DNA of 64,000 nucleotides from Actinacidiphila bryophytorum (GCF_016916835.1 NZ_JAFFIX010000019.1:86857-150856); one strand, 5' to 3'. Counted from the stretch's first letter, positions 54,368 to 61,700 are shown. The notes: generated by a model not told the origin, from the sequence alone. Program-made: numbers and translations.

Positions 54368-54856
54368 TCAGCGGTAGTTCACGAACTGCAGCGCGAAGTC
54401 CAGGTCCTTGCCCTTCAGCAGCGCCTGCACAGCCTGCAGGTCGTCCCGGCTCTTCGAGCTGACCCGCAGCTCGTCACCCTGCACCTGGGCCTTGACGCCC
54501 TTCGGCCCCTCGTCGCGGATGATCTTCGCGACCTTCTTGGCGTTCTCCTGCGAGATGCCTTCCTCGATCGACGCGAAGATCTTGTACTCCTTGCCGGACA
54601 GCTGCGGCTCACCCGCGTCCAGCGCCTTGAGCGAGATCCCGCGCTTGACCAGCTTCGTCTCGAAGACGTCCAGGATCGCCTTCACGCGCTCCTCGGAGTT
54701 CGCCTCCATGAGGATCTTCTCGCCCGACCACGCGATCGACGCCCCGACGTTCTTGAAGTCGTAGCGCTGCGAGATCTCCTTCGCGGCCTGGTTGAGGGCG
54801 TTGTCGACCTCCTGCCGCTCGACCTTCGAGACGATGTCGAAACTGGAGTCGGCCAT
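54368..54856 (-). CDS. YajQ-family nucleotide-binding protein
   Basis: The 162-residue product matches the YajQ (UPF0234) family end to end: MADSSFDIVSKVERQEVDNALNQAAKEISQRYDF at the start and the GPKGVKAQVQGDELRVSSKSRDDLQAVQALLK block near the end, forming two RNA-recognition-like folds. Members bind cyclic di-GMP or RNA in other bacteria; the role here is not known. The ATG at 54856 has AAGGAG 11 bases upstream; the longer in-frame extension is not conserved. Confidence 0.92.
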   Translation of the reverse strand: MADSSFDIVSKVERQEVDNALNQAAKEISQRYDFKNVGASIAWSGEKILMEANSEERVKAILDVFETKLVKRGISLKALDAGEPQLSGKEYKIFASIEEGISQENAKKVAKIIRDEGPKGVKAQVQGDELRVSSKSRDDLQAVQALLKGKDLDFALQFVNYR

Positions 54857-55070
54857 CTTCAGTGGGCTCCTTGACTGTGTTCCATCAGCGTTCCATCGAT
54901 CAATCTTTCCCACGGCCCGTCGCCGACCCGTCACCCACCACCCTAGCCACCGCACCCCCCTCAGCGCGCTGATCAATCCAGTGGCGAACCACCCCCGCGC
55001 ATCAGGTATCGTTTACGTCGTCGCCACGGACCACCGCCCACAGCGGACCCTGCCCGGGGCGTCATCCCAT

Positions 55071-55152
55071 GGCGGTATGCCCGAGTGGCCAATGGGAGCG
55101 GACTGTAAATCCGTCGGCTTAGCCTACCGTGGTTCGAATCCACGTGCCGCCA
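55071..55152 (+). tRNA. tRNA-Tyr (GTA)
   Basis: The cloverleaf folds with acceptor GGCGGTA/TGCCGCC, anticodon stem GCGGA-TCCGT around loop CTGTAAA (anticodon GTA), a long variable arm as expected for a class II tRNA, and T-loop TTCGAAT. The discriminator is A, and CCA is not encoded. A strong terminator follows. Confidence 0.96.
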
Positions 55153-55158
55153 CATGGA

Positions 55159-55203
55159 AAAGGTCCCCGACCTGCATCGATGCAGGCCGGGGACCTTTGT
55201 TTT
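55159..55203 (+). terminator. Rho-independent terminator after tRNA-Tyr
   Basis: AAAGGTCCCCG (55159-55169) pairs with CGGGGACCTTT (55188-55198) around the perfect palindrome CCTGCATCGATGCAGG (55171-55186), followed by TTTT. This is one of the clearest terminators in the window and would also work for the minus-strand gene arriving from the right. Confidence 0.93.
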
Positions 55204-55239
55204 AGGCCTCTCGGGGACCTTCCCGCGTGGGCGGGTGGG

Positions 55240-55944
55240 CTAGCTCGCGAGGGGCTGGCGTTGGGAGACCGGGCGGAAGGCCGGGTTGGTGACGCAGCCG
55301 AGGTTCTTGTAGATGTTCACGTTCGTCTCGGGGTCCGCGCCTGCCCAGTGGTATTGGCAGGCGCCCTCGATGAAGCGGGACTGGATGCCGCCGGGGAAGT
55401 CGATCTCCTTGTTCCACAGGTACTGGGACTGGATGCCGGTCATCCGGGCGGTCTCGTTCACGTCGATGCCGCCGGGCGCCTGGATCGCGTAGACCCAGCC
55501 GTCCTTGCCGCCGCCGGTGGCGAAGCCCTGGGCGACCCAGCGGTCGCAACTGGTGCTCAGGTGGGCGGTGTTCTGGCCGCCGCCGCCGATGATCCACTTG
55601 GCCAGGGGGCTGAGGTCGGTGCCCTTGGCCGTGAAGCCGCTCTGGAAGATGGCCTGCGGGTCGGGACGGGTGTCGCCGCGCCAGAGGGTGTTGACGTCGT
55701 GCCGCCAGTACCAGTCCTCGCGGACCGCGGCGACCTCCACCTTGGACTGGATCGAGCGGTCCGTCGTCGTCTGCCGCCAGTCCGACGGGCTGTACCCGCC
55801 GGTGGGGCCGCACGCTCCGGTGTCCCGGATCTGCTCCGGGGTGCCGGGCAGCGGCTCCGTCGTGGCCCCGGCGGACGAGGCGAAGGTCAACGAGGCGGCG
55901 GCAAGGGTGGTGGCGCAGGCGATCCGCAGCGCGGCTTTGAACAT
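55240..55944 (-). CDS. Secreted ADP-ribosyltransferase-like protein (Scabin/ScARP type)
   Basis: The 234-residue product has a Sec signal peptide (cut near residue 27, SAGA) and a fold signature of the pierisin/Scabin-type mono-ADP-ribosyltransferases: Arg89 in LWRGDTRP, the S-T-S motif at 130-132 in AHLSTSCDRW, and WNKEIDFPGGI at 177-187. Related enzymes have Q-x-E at this last site (for example QSE in Scabin) and modify guanine; here it is Asn178-Lys179-Glu180, keeping the catalytic Glu but not the Gln. Four mature Cys (45, 133, 196, 217) could form two disulfides. ATG 55944 has GAGG eight bases upstream. The target is unknown; the family assignment is by motif only. Confidence 0.78.
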   Translation of the reverse strand: MFKAALRIACATTLAAASLTFASSAGATTEPLPGTPEQIRDTGACGPTGGYSPSDWRQTTTDRSIQSKVEVAAVREDWYWRHDVNTLWRGDTRPDPQAIFQSGFTAKGTDLSPLAKWIIGGGGQNTAHLSTSCDRWVAQGFATGGGKDGWVYAIQAPGGIDVNETARMTGIQSQYLWNKEIDFPGGIQSRFIEGACQYHWAGADPETNVNIYKNLGCVTNPAFRPVSQRQPLAS

Positions 55945-56086
55945 GGTCGGGCCTCACACTCGGGCTGACATGGCGCGCACTGTGTATCCGGAAAGCGCCG
56001 CAAGGATGCGCGAAAGCCGCGCGGGGTGCCTGAAGGCACCAGGCCTTTCACCCGCCCGGCCCACTCGTATACGCAGTGCGCGAGCT

Positions 56087-56218
56087 TCAGGCCCGCCACA
56101 GCCAGGCGAAGAGAGCCGCGCAGGCACCCATCGTGATCAGGATGGCGATCAGCCGGGCCGTCTTCTCCTGGGACTCGATCGCCCGCTGCACCGTCTGCCA
56201 CAAGCCGTTGAAGACCAC
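56087..56218 (-). CDS. Small single-pass membrane protein, 43 residues
   Basis: GTG 56218 has a strong ribosome site (GGGAGGT, five bases upstream) and opens a 43-codon frame: an amphipathic N-terminus (LWQTVQRAIESQEKTAR) and one transmembrane helix (LIAILITMGACAALFAWLW). A small hairpin (GGTGCC-TGAA-GGCACC, about 56029-56044) follows the stop. I do not recognise a family. It lies divergent from the alpha/beta hydrolase gene and upstream of, in the same direction as, the ADP-ribosyltransferase-like gene. Confidence 0.65.
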   Translation of the reverse strand: MVFNGLWQTVQRAIESQEKTARLIAILITMGACAALFAWLWRA

Positions 56219-56422
56219 GGCACACCTCCCACCACGCCGCGGATGTCCCACGCTGTCGTGACAGACCACCCGCCTGATTCTCACAGTGGCGGCGCCATGG
56301 CCGAGCCGGGCGTGACACGCCGGGCGGATCACCCGAATGTGTGTCCGCCCGCGGCCGGTGGAACCTTTCCGCCCCCCGCCCCCTCCGGAAAGCGACACCA
56401 CATCGCAGCCCAAGGAGCGCCC

Positions 56423-57343
56423 ATGAGCAGCGCACTCGCAGAACGCCCCCCGATGCCCGAGGTCGCCGGCATGCCGGCGATACGGCACCGCCGCGTGGAC
56501 ATAGGCGACGGCGTCGCCCTGCACGTTGCGGAGGCCGGCCGGCAGGACGCACCGGGCGGCACCGTCGTCCTGGTGCACGGCTTTCCCCAGCACTGGTACG
56601 CCTGGCGCCGCGTCATCCCGCAACTGGCCGCGGACCACCGCGTCCTGTGCATCGACCTGCGCGGCTTCGGCTGGTCCGACACCCCCGCCAAGGGCTACGA
56701 CACCGACACCCGCGTGGCGGACATCCTCGCCGTCATGGACGCGCTCGGCGTCGACAAGGCGCGGCTCATTGCGCACGAATTCGGTGCCTGGACCGCCTTC
56801 ATGCTCTGCCTGCGCGCCCCCGAACGCGTCACCCACCTGCTCGCCGTCAACGCCGTCCACCCCTGGCCGCTGCACCGCCGCGCCATCCCGCAGGCCTGGC
56901 GCTACTGGTACACCTCACCGCTGGAGGCCCCGCTGGTCGGCCGCTTCGTGCTCCGCCACGTACCAGGTCTGACGCGGCTTCTGCTGCGCAAGGGCATCGT
57001 CGACCCGGCCGCCCGGGACGCGGCCGCCATGGCCGAGTTCACCCGCTCCACCGCGGAGCCGCGCCGCGCACGGGCCGGCGAGGCCATGCACCGTGCGTAC
57101 GCGCTGCGCGACATCCGCCGCCTGGTGCTCGGCAGCTACAAGAAGCTGCGGCTCAGCACGCCGGCGCACATCCTCGCGGGGGAGAAGGACTTCGTCCTGC
57201 CGCCGAGCCTGATGCCGGGGTACGAGCGGTACGCCGACGACCTCACCGTCGAAGTCGTCCCCGGCTGCGGGCACTTCGTCCACGAGGAGCGGCCCGAGGT
57301 GGTGCTCAGGGCCGCCCACGACCTCTTCAGCCGAGGCCGCTGA
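56423..57343 (+). CDS. Alpha/beta hydrolase, epoxide-hydrolase-like, with Glu at nucleophile position
   Basis: The 306-residue protein resembles soluble epoxide hydrolases and haloalkane dehalogenases: oxyanion motif HGFPQHWYAWRRVIP at 52-66, DLRGFGWSD at 78-86, acid Asp256 in GEKDFVLPP and His284 in GCGHFVHEERPE. The nucleophile elbow, normally G-H-D-x-G, reads A-H-E-F-G (117-121), placing Glu119 where Asp (or Ser) is expected. Activity may be altered or lost. ATG 56423 has AAGGAG five bases upstream. Its last 17 bases overlap the convergent NAD(P)-binding gene. Confidence 0.85.
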   Translation: MSSALAERPPMPEVAGMPAIRHRRVDIGDGVALHVAEAGRQDAPGGTVVLVHGFPQHWYAWRRVIPQLAADHRVLCIDLRGFGWSDTPAKGYDTDTRVADILAVMDALGVDKARLIAHEFGAWTAFMLCLRAPERVTHLLAVNAVHPWPLHRRAIPQAWRYWYTSPLEAPLVGRFVLRHVPGLTRLLLRKGIVDPAARDAAAMAEFTRSTAEPRRARAGEAMHRAYALRDIRRLVLGSYKKLRLSTPAHILAGEKDFVLPPSLMPGYERYADDLTVEVVPGCGHFVHEERPEVVLRAAHDLFSRGR

Positions 57344-57980
57344 CCGCCGAGGCGACGGCGGTGTCGCCGGAGACCAGCTCCAGCGTCATGCCCGCGGTCG
57401 CCGGGGTGTCCAGCAGCGCGACCAGGACGGCGGCGACGTCGTCCCGCGGCACGGACCCGCGCCCCGTACGCTCCGCCAGCCGCACCTTCCCCGTCCCCGG
57501 CTCGTCGGTCAGCGCGCCCGGGCGCAGGATCGTCCAGTCCAGGGACGTACGCGCCCGGACCGCGTCGTCGGCCGCGCCCTTCGCCCGCAGATACGCCGCG
57601 AACACCGGTTCGCTGTACGTGGACCCGGCGTCCGCGCCCATCGACGACACGACCAGGAAGCGGCGCACGCCGGCGCGTTCTGCGGCGTCGGCGAGGAGTA
57701 CGGCCGCGTCGCGGTCGACGGTCTGCTTGCGGTCCACCCCGCTGCCCGGCCCCGCGCCCGCCGCGAACACGGCGGCGTCCGCGCCCCGCAGGGCCTGCGC
57801 CACGCTGTCGGCTGACGCCGACTCCAGGTCCAGCACGATCGGCTCGGCGCCGGCCTTCGCCAGGTCGTCCGCCTGGGCCGGATTTCTGATCAGCCCCGCC
57901 ACGGTGTCGCCCCGGGCGGCGAGGAGGCGTTCGAGGCGCAGCGCGATCTGTCCGTGCCCGCCGGCAATTACGGTCCGCAT
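57327..57980 (-). CDS. NAD(P)-binding SDR-like protein (NmrA/YhfK type)
   Basis: The 217-residue protein starts with the dinucleotide loop VIAGGHGQIALRLERLL, then FLVVSSMGADAG, AYLRAKGAADDAVRARTSLDWTILRPGALT and RDDVAAVLVALL, the pattern of atypical short-chain dehydrogenases of the YhfK/NAD(P)H-binding family. The substrate is unknown. The ATG at 57980 fits the fold, although GGGAGGA is 15 bases upstream and so rather far. The 3' end overlaps the convergent alpha/beta hydrolase gene. Confidence 0.87.
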   Translation of the reverse strand: MRTVIAGGHGQIALRLERLLAARGDTVAGLIRNPAQADDLAKAGAEPIVLDLESASADSVAQALRGADAAVFAAGAGPGSGVDRKQTVDRDAAVLLADAAERAGVRRFLVVSSMGADAGSTYSEPVFAAYLRAKGAADDAVRARTSLDWTILRPGALTDEPGTGKVRLAERTGRGSVPRDDVAAVLVALLDTPATAGMTLELVSGDTAVASAVSGLG

Positions 57981-58067
57981 CCCCCGACGGTACGTCCTCC
58001 CGCCCACCCCGGCCCCGAACCACGCCGTCCGGGTGCCCCTGGCGCAAGACCGCGCCCCCACCGGCCG

Positions 58068-58341
58068 GTGGTCCGTCTCCGACAGGAGTTGCCCCTCTCG
58101 GCCGGTGACGCCCCGCGCCCCCGGTGGGGGTTGGCCGCGCAGTTCCCCGCGCCCCTATGGGTTGCCGTCCTACCGAAGGGGCGCCCCCTCAACCCCCGCG
58201 GCCGGGGGGCTTTTACCTAGGGGGCGCCCCTGAAAAACGCTCACCGTGCGCGGTGGGGGTGCCCATCTGGGGGCGCGGGGAACTGCGCGCTCAGCCCCCA
58301 CCGGCGGGTGGTCCGTCTCAGACAGGAAGTCCCCCGAACGC
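58068..58341. repeat. Dispersed intergenic repeat with nested inverted arms
   Basis: GTGGTCCGTCT occurs at 58068 and again near 58308. The shared core GCGCAGTTCCCCGCGCCCC (58137-58155) faces GGGGCGCGGGGAACTGCGC (58270-58288), a perfect 19-bp inverted pair. Nested inside is a 13-bp inverted pair AGGGGCGCCCCCT / AGGGGGCGCCCCT (58177-58189, 58219-58231). GAAAAACGCTC also follows here, as at the other two loci. Nothing coding is supported between 57981 and 58463. Confidence 0.85.
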
Positions 58342-58463
58342 TCGCCGCCCTGCGCAAGGGGGCCGCACCGCTGCGCGCGGGGGCACCCCGCGCATCGGGG
58401 GCACCCGGAAGACGCGCGCCCTCGGCGGGGAGGGGGGTCACCCGGCCGTGCCCGGGGGGAAGT

Positions 58464-59726
58464 TCAGGGTTCGCGGTGGGATTGGCGGGGGAGGTCGAAG
58501 GCCGGGTCGGAGGAGGTGTCGCAGTATTCGCGTACCGCACTGGTGCGGGACACGACCCGCCCGTGGTGGATGACGATGCGGCTGTAGGCGAGGGCGAGCA
58601 CGCCCTCGACGGTGTCGCCGCGTACGGCGAGCAGCTCCGCGGGGAAGCCGGCCTCGACGCGTACCTCGGGCAGGCCGAGGACGGCGCGGGCCTGAGTGCT
58701 GATCAGGTCGTAGGCCCGCAGCGGCTCGGCCTCGCCGTGGGAGGCGAGCAGGAACGCGGCCTCCAGGGGGTCGCCGCGGCCGACGGGGTTGGCCAGGTCG
58801 GCGAGTGCGCCGCTGCCCGCCGCGACGGGGACGCCGGCGCGGCGCAGCAGCCGTACGGGGGTGTGCAGGCCCGCGGCGCCGCGCCGGACGGTCTCCAGGC
58901 CGCCGCAGCCGCCCTGCGGGAGGGCGACGACGGAGATCCCGGCGGCGGCGAGCCGTTCCGCGGCGGACACGGCCGCGTCGGGCCGCAGCGTGCCGAGCCC
59001 GTGGCACGGGCCGAGGGTGACCCCGGGGCGCAGGCCGCCGGCCATGGCGGCGAGCCGGGCGAGGCGGGCCGGGTCGGCCGCGGCGGTGTGCAGGTCGACG
59101 GGGACGCCGAACTCCGCGGCGAGGCCGATGACGGCCTCGGCGTGCCCGCTGGGGTCGGGGTCGAGGTCGGGGCAGCCGCCGACCGCGGACGCGCCCATCT
59201 TGAGGGCGTCCCGCAGCATGCTGAGCCCGTCGGCGCCCGCGGTCCCGGTGAGCAGCCGCGGTACGGCGACGGCGTGGACGTCGACCAGGCCGCGCAGCGC
59301 CCGCCGGGCCTGGAGCACCGCTTCGAGTGCGCGCAGCCCGTGGACGTCGCCGACGCGTACGTGGCTGCGTACGGCCGTGGCGCCGTGGCCGAGTTGCAGC
59401 AGGGCTGCCTCGGTGGCGCGGCGCTGGACGTCGGCGGCGTCGGAGGGCGGCGGGCCGCCGGCGGCCGCGGCAGCGGTCAGGGCGAGGTCGAGGTGAGCGT
59501 GCGGCTCGGCGGGCGCGGGCAGCAGCAGGTAGCCGCGCAGGTCGATACGGGTGCCGCCGCCCTGGCGGGCGGCGGAGCCGGGTGCGGCGAGGCTGCCCGC
59601 GGTGCCGACGGCCTCGATCCGCGGTCCGCTCAGCCGGACGTCGACGGTCCGCCCGTCGGTGAGGCGGGCGCTGCACAGCAGCAGGGTGGCGGTCTCGGCG
59701 GCGGTACCGCGCGGGCTGTCGGTCAT
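58464..59726 (-). CDS. Cytosine-deaminase-like amidohydrolase with altered active site
   Basis: The 420-residue protein has the amidohydrolase TIM-barrel pattern nearest to cytosine deaminase: metal site PHAHLD (His76, His78), DLH at 211-213 and GPCHG (His242). However, the catalytic Glu expected three residues after His213 is Ala216, and the metal Asp expected in a G-H-D-D-like turn is Gly306 (AAGSGALAD). This suggests loss or change of hydrolase activity. ATG 59726 has GGAGGAG five bases upstream; a longer in-frame extension is low-complexity. It stands alone between the repeat and the tRNA genes. Confidence 0.8.
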   Translation of the reverse strand: MTDSPRGTAAETATLLLCSARLTDGRTVDVRLSGPRIEAVGTAGSLAAPGSAARQGGGTRIDLRGYLLLPAPAEPHAHLDLALTAAAAAGGPPPSDAADVQRRATEAALLQLGHGATAVRSHVRVGDVHGLRALEAVLQARRALRGLVDVHAVAVPRLLTGTAGADGLSMLRDALKMGASAVGGCPDLDPDPSGHAEAVIGLAAEFGVPVDLHTAAADPARLARLAAMAGGLRPGVTLGPCHGLGTLRPDAAVSAAERLAAAGISVVALPQGGCGGLETVRRGAAGLHTPVRLLRRAGVPVAAGSGALADLANPVGRGDPLEAAFLLASHGEAEPLRAYDLISTQARAVLGLPEVRVEAGFPAELLAVRGDTVEGVLALAYSRIVIHHGRVVSRTSAVREYCDTSSDPAFDLPRQSHREP

Positions 59727-59822
59727 CGCGCTCCTCCGGTGCTGGGGTGCCTCCCGCCCGGGGGGACGGGTGCGGAACGGGCGTGGGAGGCAGTGGAGGT
59801 TCGGGCGGGTGGGCTGGCAAGC

Positions 59823-59876
59823 AGATACAGGCGGCGAACAGGTACAGACGACGAAACAGGTACAGGCGGCGAATAC
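59823..59876. repeat. Three ~18-bp direct repeats upstream of amidohydrolase
   Basis: AGATACAGGCGGCGAAC, AGGTACAGACGACGAAAC and AGGTACAGGCGGCGAATAC follow one another, about 100-150 bases upstream of the minus-strand amidohydrolase start. Their regular spacing suggests cooperative protein binding, or simple duplication. Confidence 0.5.
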
Positions 59877-59998
59877 GTGCAGGTGGGGAGTCTCCGGCTG
59901 CCTGAAACGGGACCGTCCGGGAGCCGGGGGAGTCACCGGCCGGTCACGCATGGTCGAGCCTAGGGGTCGGCCGCGCGCACGTCCGGCAGGTCGCGGCA

Positions 59999-60054
59999 GG
60001 ACACCCGGGAGGAGTGCATTAGTCGTACTGATGCGCCGGGTGGTGCGGGTGTCC
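59999..60054. promoter_or_regulatory. Nested inverted repeats upstream of tRNA genes
   Basis: GGACACCCG (59999-60007) pairs with CGGGTGTCC (60046-60054); inside, GCATTAGT (60016-60023) nearly pairs with ACTGATGC (60027-60034). The element lies about 35 bases upstream of the tRNA-Thr promoter and could be an operator or a terminator facing either way. Confidence 0.35.
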
Positions 60055-60086
60055 GCTGAGCCCGATGTGCCCTGCCGGATACGGAT

Positions 60087-60115
60087 TTCACGTATCGCAG
60101 CGGACCGTGTAATGT
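60087..60115 (+). promoter_or_regulatory. Promoter for tRNA-Thr/tRNA-Met
   Basis: TTCACG (60087-60092) and TAATGT (60110-60115) are separated by 17 bases and end 11 bases before the tRNA-Thr 5' end, the usual layout for a housekeeping-sigma promoter of a stable RNA gene. Confidence 0.55.
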
Positions 60116-60126
60116 CTTCCTCGCTC

Positions 60127-60199
60127 GCCCCAATAGCTCAGTCGGTAGAGCGTCTCCATGGTAAGGAGAAGGTCTACGGTTCGATTCCGTATTGGGGCT
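60127..60199 (+). tRNA. tRNA-Thr (GGT)
   Basis: Acceptor GCCCCAA/TTGGGGC, D-arm GCTCAGTCGGTAGAGC, anticodon arm TCTCC-ATGGTAA-GGAGA (anticodon GGT) and T-arm ACGG-TTCGATT-CCGT all pair. The discriminator is T; CCA is not encoded. Confidence 0.96.
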
Positions 60200-60245
60200 C
60201 TGATGGATCGGGTCCCCGCCTCGCCGGCGGGGGTCGGTTCGTCGC

Positions 60246-60318
60246 AGCGGCGTAGCTCAGTCGGTAGAGCAAGCGGCTCATAATCGCTGTGTCACCGGTT
60301 CAAGTCCGGTCGCCGCTA
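60246..60318 (+). tRNA. tRNA-Met (CAT), elongator type
   Basis: Acceptor AGCGGCG/CGCCGCT with a paired first base, anticodon loop CTCATAA and T-loop TTCAAGT. The paired 1-72 position and absence of the three-G initiator stem point to elongator Met. A CAT-anticodon tRNA-Ile2 cannot be excluded by eye, but the Thr-Met-rpmG order favours Met. Confidence 0.92.
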
Positions 60319-60324
60319 CTCTGC

Positions 60325-60368
60325 GTAGCCGATTGCGGGATCGGTCCCTCGATCGGCTACTCTTTCTG
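60325..60368 (+). terminator. Hairpin between tRNA-Met and rpmG
   Basis: GTAGCCGAT (60325-60333) pairs with ATCGGCTAC (60352-60360), followed by TCTTTCTG. It probably ends or attenuates tRNA transcription before rpmG. Confidence 0.65.
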
Positions 60369-60401
60369 TGTTCATCAACCCGTTCGTCAAGGAGCACTCA
60401 C

Positions 60402-60566
60402 GTGGCCGCCACCGACGTCCGCCCGAAGATCACGCTGGCCTGCGTGGAGTGCAAGGAGCGGAATTACATCACCAAGAAGAACCGGCGCAACGACCCGGAC
60501 CGTCTTGAGATGAAGAAGCACTGCCCGCGTTGCAACGCGCACACCGCGCACCGCGAGACGCGCTGA
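60402..60566 (+). CDS. rpmG: 50S ribosomal protein L33 (zinc form)
   Basis: The 54-residue product is a complete L33: VAATDVRPKITLACVECKERNY, then NRRNDPDRLEMKKHCPRCNAHTAHRET. Two CxxC pairs (CVEC, CPRC) make this the zinc-binding C+ form; Streptomyces also has zinc-free forms elsewhere under Zur control. The GTG at 60402 has AAGGAG seven bases upstream. An 18-bp terminator hairpin follows. The order rpmG-hadA-hadB is shared with mycobacteria. Confidence 0.96.
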   Translation: MAATDVRPKITLACVECKERNYITKKNRRNDPDRLEMKKHCPRCNAHTAHRETR

Positions 60567-60600
60567 CGCCCCTTCGCAGCACCAGCAGTACCAGGCCGTA

Positions 60601-60643
60601 ACCGCGAGGCCGTCCCCGTCCACACCGGGGACGGCCTCGCGGT
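60601..60643 (+). terminator. Terminator after rpmG
   Basis: ACCGCGAGGCCGTCCCCG (60601-60618) pairs perfectly with CGGGGACGGCCTCGCGGT (60626-60643), an 18-bp stem with a seven-base loop, followed by GCTTTCC. Confidence 0.9.
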
Positions 60644-60677
60644 GCTTTCCCCTTCACCCGAAACACCCGAGGTGCCG

Positions 60678-61145
60678 ATGGCTCTGGACCAGTCCTTCGT
60701 CGGGCGGAGTTACCCGCCCACTCCCGCCTACGAGGTGGGCCGGGAGAAGATCCGCGAGTTCGCCGAGGCGATCGGCGACCCGAACCCGGCGTACACGGAC
60801 CCCGAGGCCGCCAAGGCGCTCGGCCACCCGGACGTGGTCGCGCCGCCGACCTTCGCCTTCGCGATCACGTACAAGGCGGCCGGCCTGGTCATCGCCGACC
60901 CCGAACTGGGTCTTGACTACAGCCGGGTGGTGCACGGCGACCAGAAGTTCTCCTACACGCGCCCGGTGCGCGCCGGCGACCGGCTCACCGTGACGTCCAC
61001 CATCGAGTCGGTGAAGTCCCTGGCGGGCAACGACGTCCTCGAAGTCCGCGGCGAGGTCCACGACGCCTCGGGCGAGCACGTGGTGACGGCCTGGACGAAG
61101 CTGGTGGCCCGCGCGGCCGACCCCGAGCAGGACGGAGACGCGTGA
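60678..61145 (+). CDS. hadA: MaoC-like (R)-3-hydroxyacyl dehydratase subunit A
   Basis: The 155-residue hot-dog protein (SFVGRSYPPTPAYEVGREKIREFAEAIGDPNPAYTDPEAAKALGHPDVVAPPTF) matches HadA, the substrate-holding partner of (R)-specific hydratases of type II fatty acid synthesis. It has AIGDPNPAY but lacks the catalytic Asp-His pair, which its partner supplies. The ATG at 60678 has GAGGT close upstream. It overlaps hadB at the stop, so a heterodimer is expected. The order rpmG-hadA-hadB is as in Mycobacterium, where hadC follows; here no hadC is seen. Confidence 0.88.
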   Translation: MALDQSFVGRSYPPTPAYEVGREKIREFAEAIGDPNPAYTDPEAAKALGHPDVVAPPTFAFAITYKAAGLVIADPELGLDYSRVVHGDQKFSYTRPVRAGDRLTVTSTIESVKSLAGNDVLEVRGEVHDASGEHVVTAWTKLVARAADPEQDGDA

Positions 61146-61573
61146 TGGCGGCGACCGTGGCGTACGACGAGGTCGAGGTCGGCACCGAGCTGCCCGCACA
61201 GAGCTTCCCGGTCACCCGGGCGACGCTGGTGCAGTACGCGGGCGCGTCCGGCGACTTCAACCCGATCCACTGGAACGAGAAGTTCGCCCGCGAGGTCGGG
61301 CTGCCCGACGTGATCGCGCACGGCATGTTCACGATGGCGTCCGCGGCCCGTGTGGTGACCGACTGGGTCGGCGACCCGGGTGCGGTCGTCGACTACGGGG
61401 TGCGCTTCATCAAGCCGGTCGTCGTGCCGAACGACGACGAGGGCGCGCTGATCGAGGTCACGGCGAAGGTCGCGGTGAAGATGGACGACAACCAGGTCCG
61501 CGTCGACCTGGTCGCCATGTCCGCGGGCCAGAAGGTGCTCGGCATGTCCCGGGCAGTGGTCCGCCTCGCCTGA
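61145..61573 (+). CDS. hadB: MaoC-like (R)-3-hydroxyacyl dehydratase subunit B
   Basis: The 142-residue hot-dog protein carries the (R)-hydratase catalytic motif in YAGASGDFNPIHWNEKFARE (Asp and His) and HGMFTMA. With HadA it dehydrates (3R)-hydroxyacyl-ACP. The ATG at 61145 overlaps the hadA stop by one base and has GGAGA upstream; GTG 61142 is an alternative three bases earlier. A terminator follows. Confidence 0.9.
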   Translation: MAATVAYDEVEVGTELPAQSFPVTRATLVQYAGASGDFNPIHWNEKFAREVGLPDVIAHGMFTMASAARVVTDWVGDPGAVVDYGVRFIKPVVVPNDDEGALIEVTAKVAVKMDDNQVRVDLVAMSAGQKVLGMSRAVVRLA

Positions 61574-61597
61574 GCCCGCCCGCCGGAACACCCCCCT

Positions 61598-61640
61598 GTA
61601 AGGACCGCCCACAAAGACGGGCGGTCCTTACGACTTTCCT
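61598..61640 (+). terminator. Terminator after hadB
   Basis: GTAAGGACCGCCC (61598-61610) pairs with GGGCGGTCCTTAC (61619-61631), a perfect 13-bp stem with an eight-base loop, followed by GACTTTCCT. Confidence 0.88.
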
Positions 61641-61664
61641 CACCCACGAGAACCCGCCCCCAGG

Positions 61665-61693
61665 TTGACAAGGTAGTGATTGACCACTAACTT
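61665..61693 (+). promoter_or_regulatory. Consensus promoter with embedded TetR operator
   Basis: TTGACA (61665-61670) and TAACTT (61688-61693) are 17 bases apart. Between and over them lies GGTAGT-N8-ACTAAC (61672-61691), which matches GTTAGT-N8-ACTAAC in front of the MFS gene with one change. Repressor binding would block the promoter, so autoregulation is likely. Transcription would start close to the ATG at 61701, giving a leaderless or near-leaderless mRNA. Confidence 0.7.
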
Positions 61694-61700
61694 AAGACCC

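Noticed and set aside
60246..60318. Initiator tRNA-fMet
   Set aside because: Position 1-72 is paired and the anticodon stem lacks the three G:C pairs typical of initiators.
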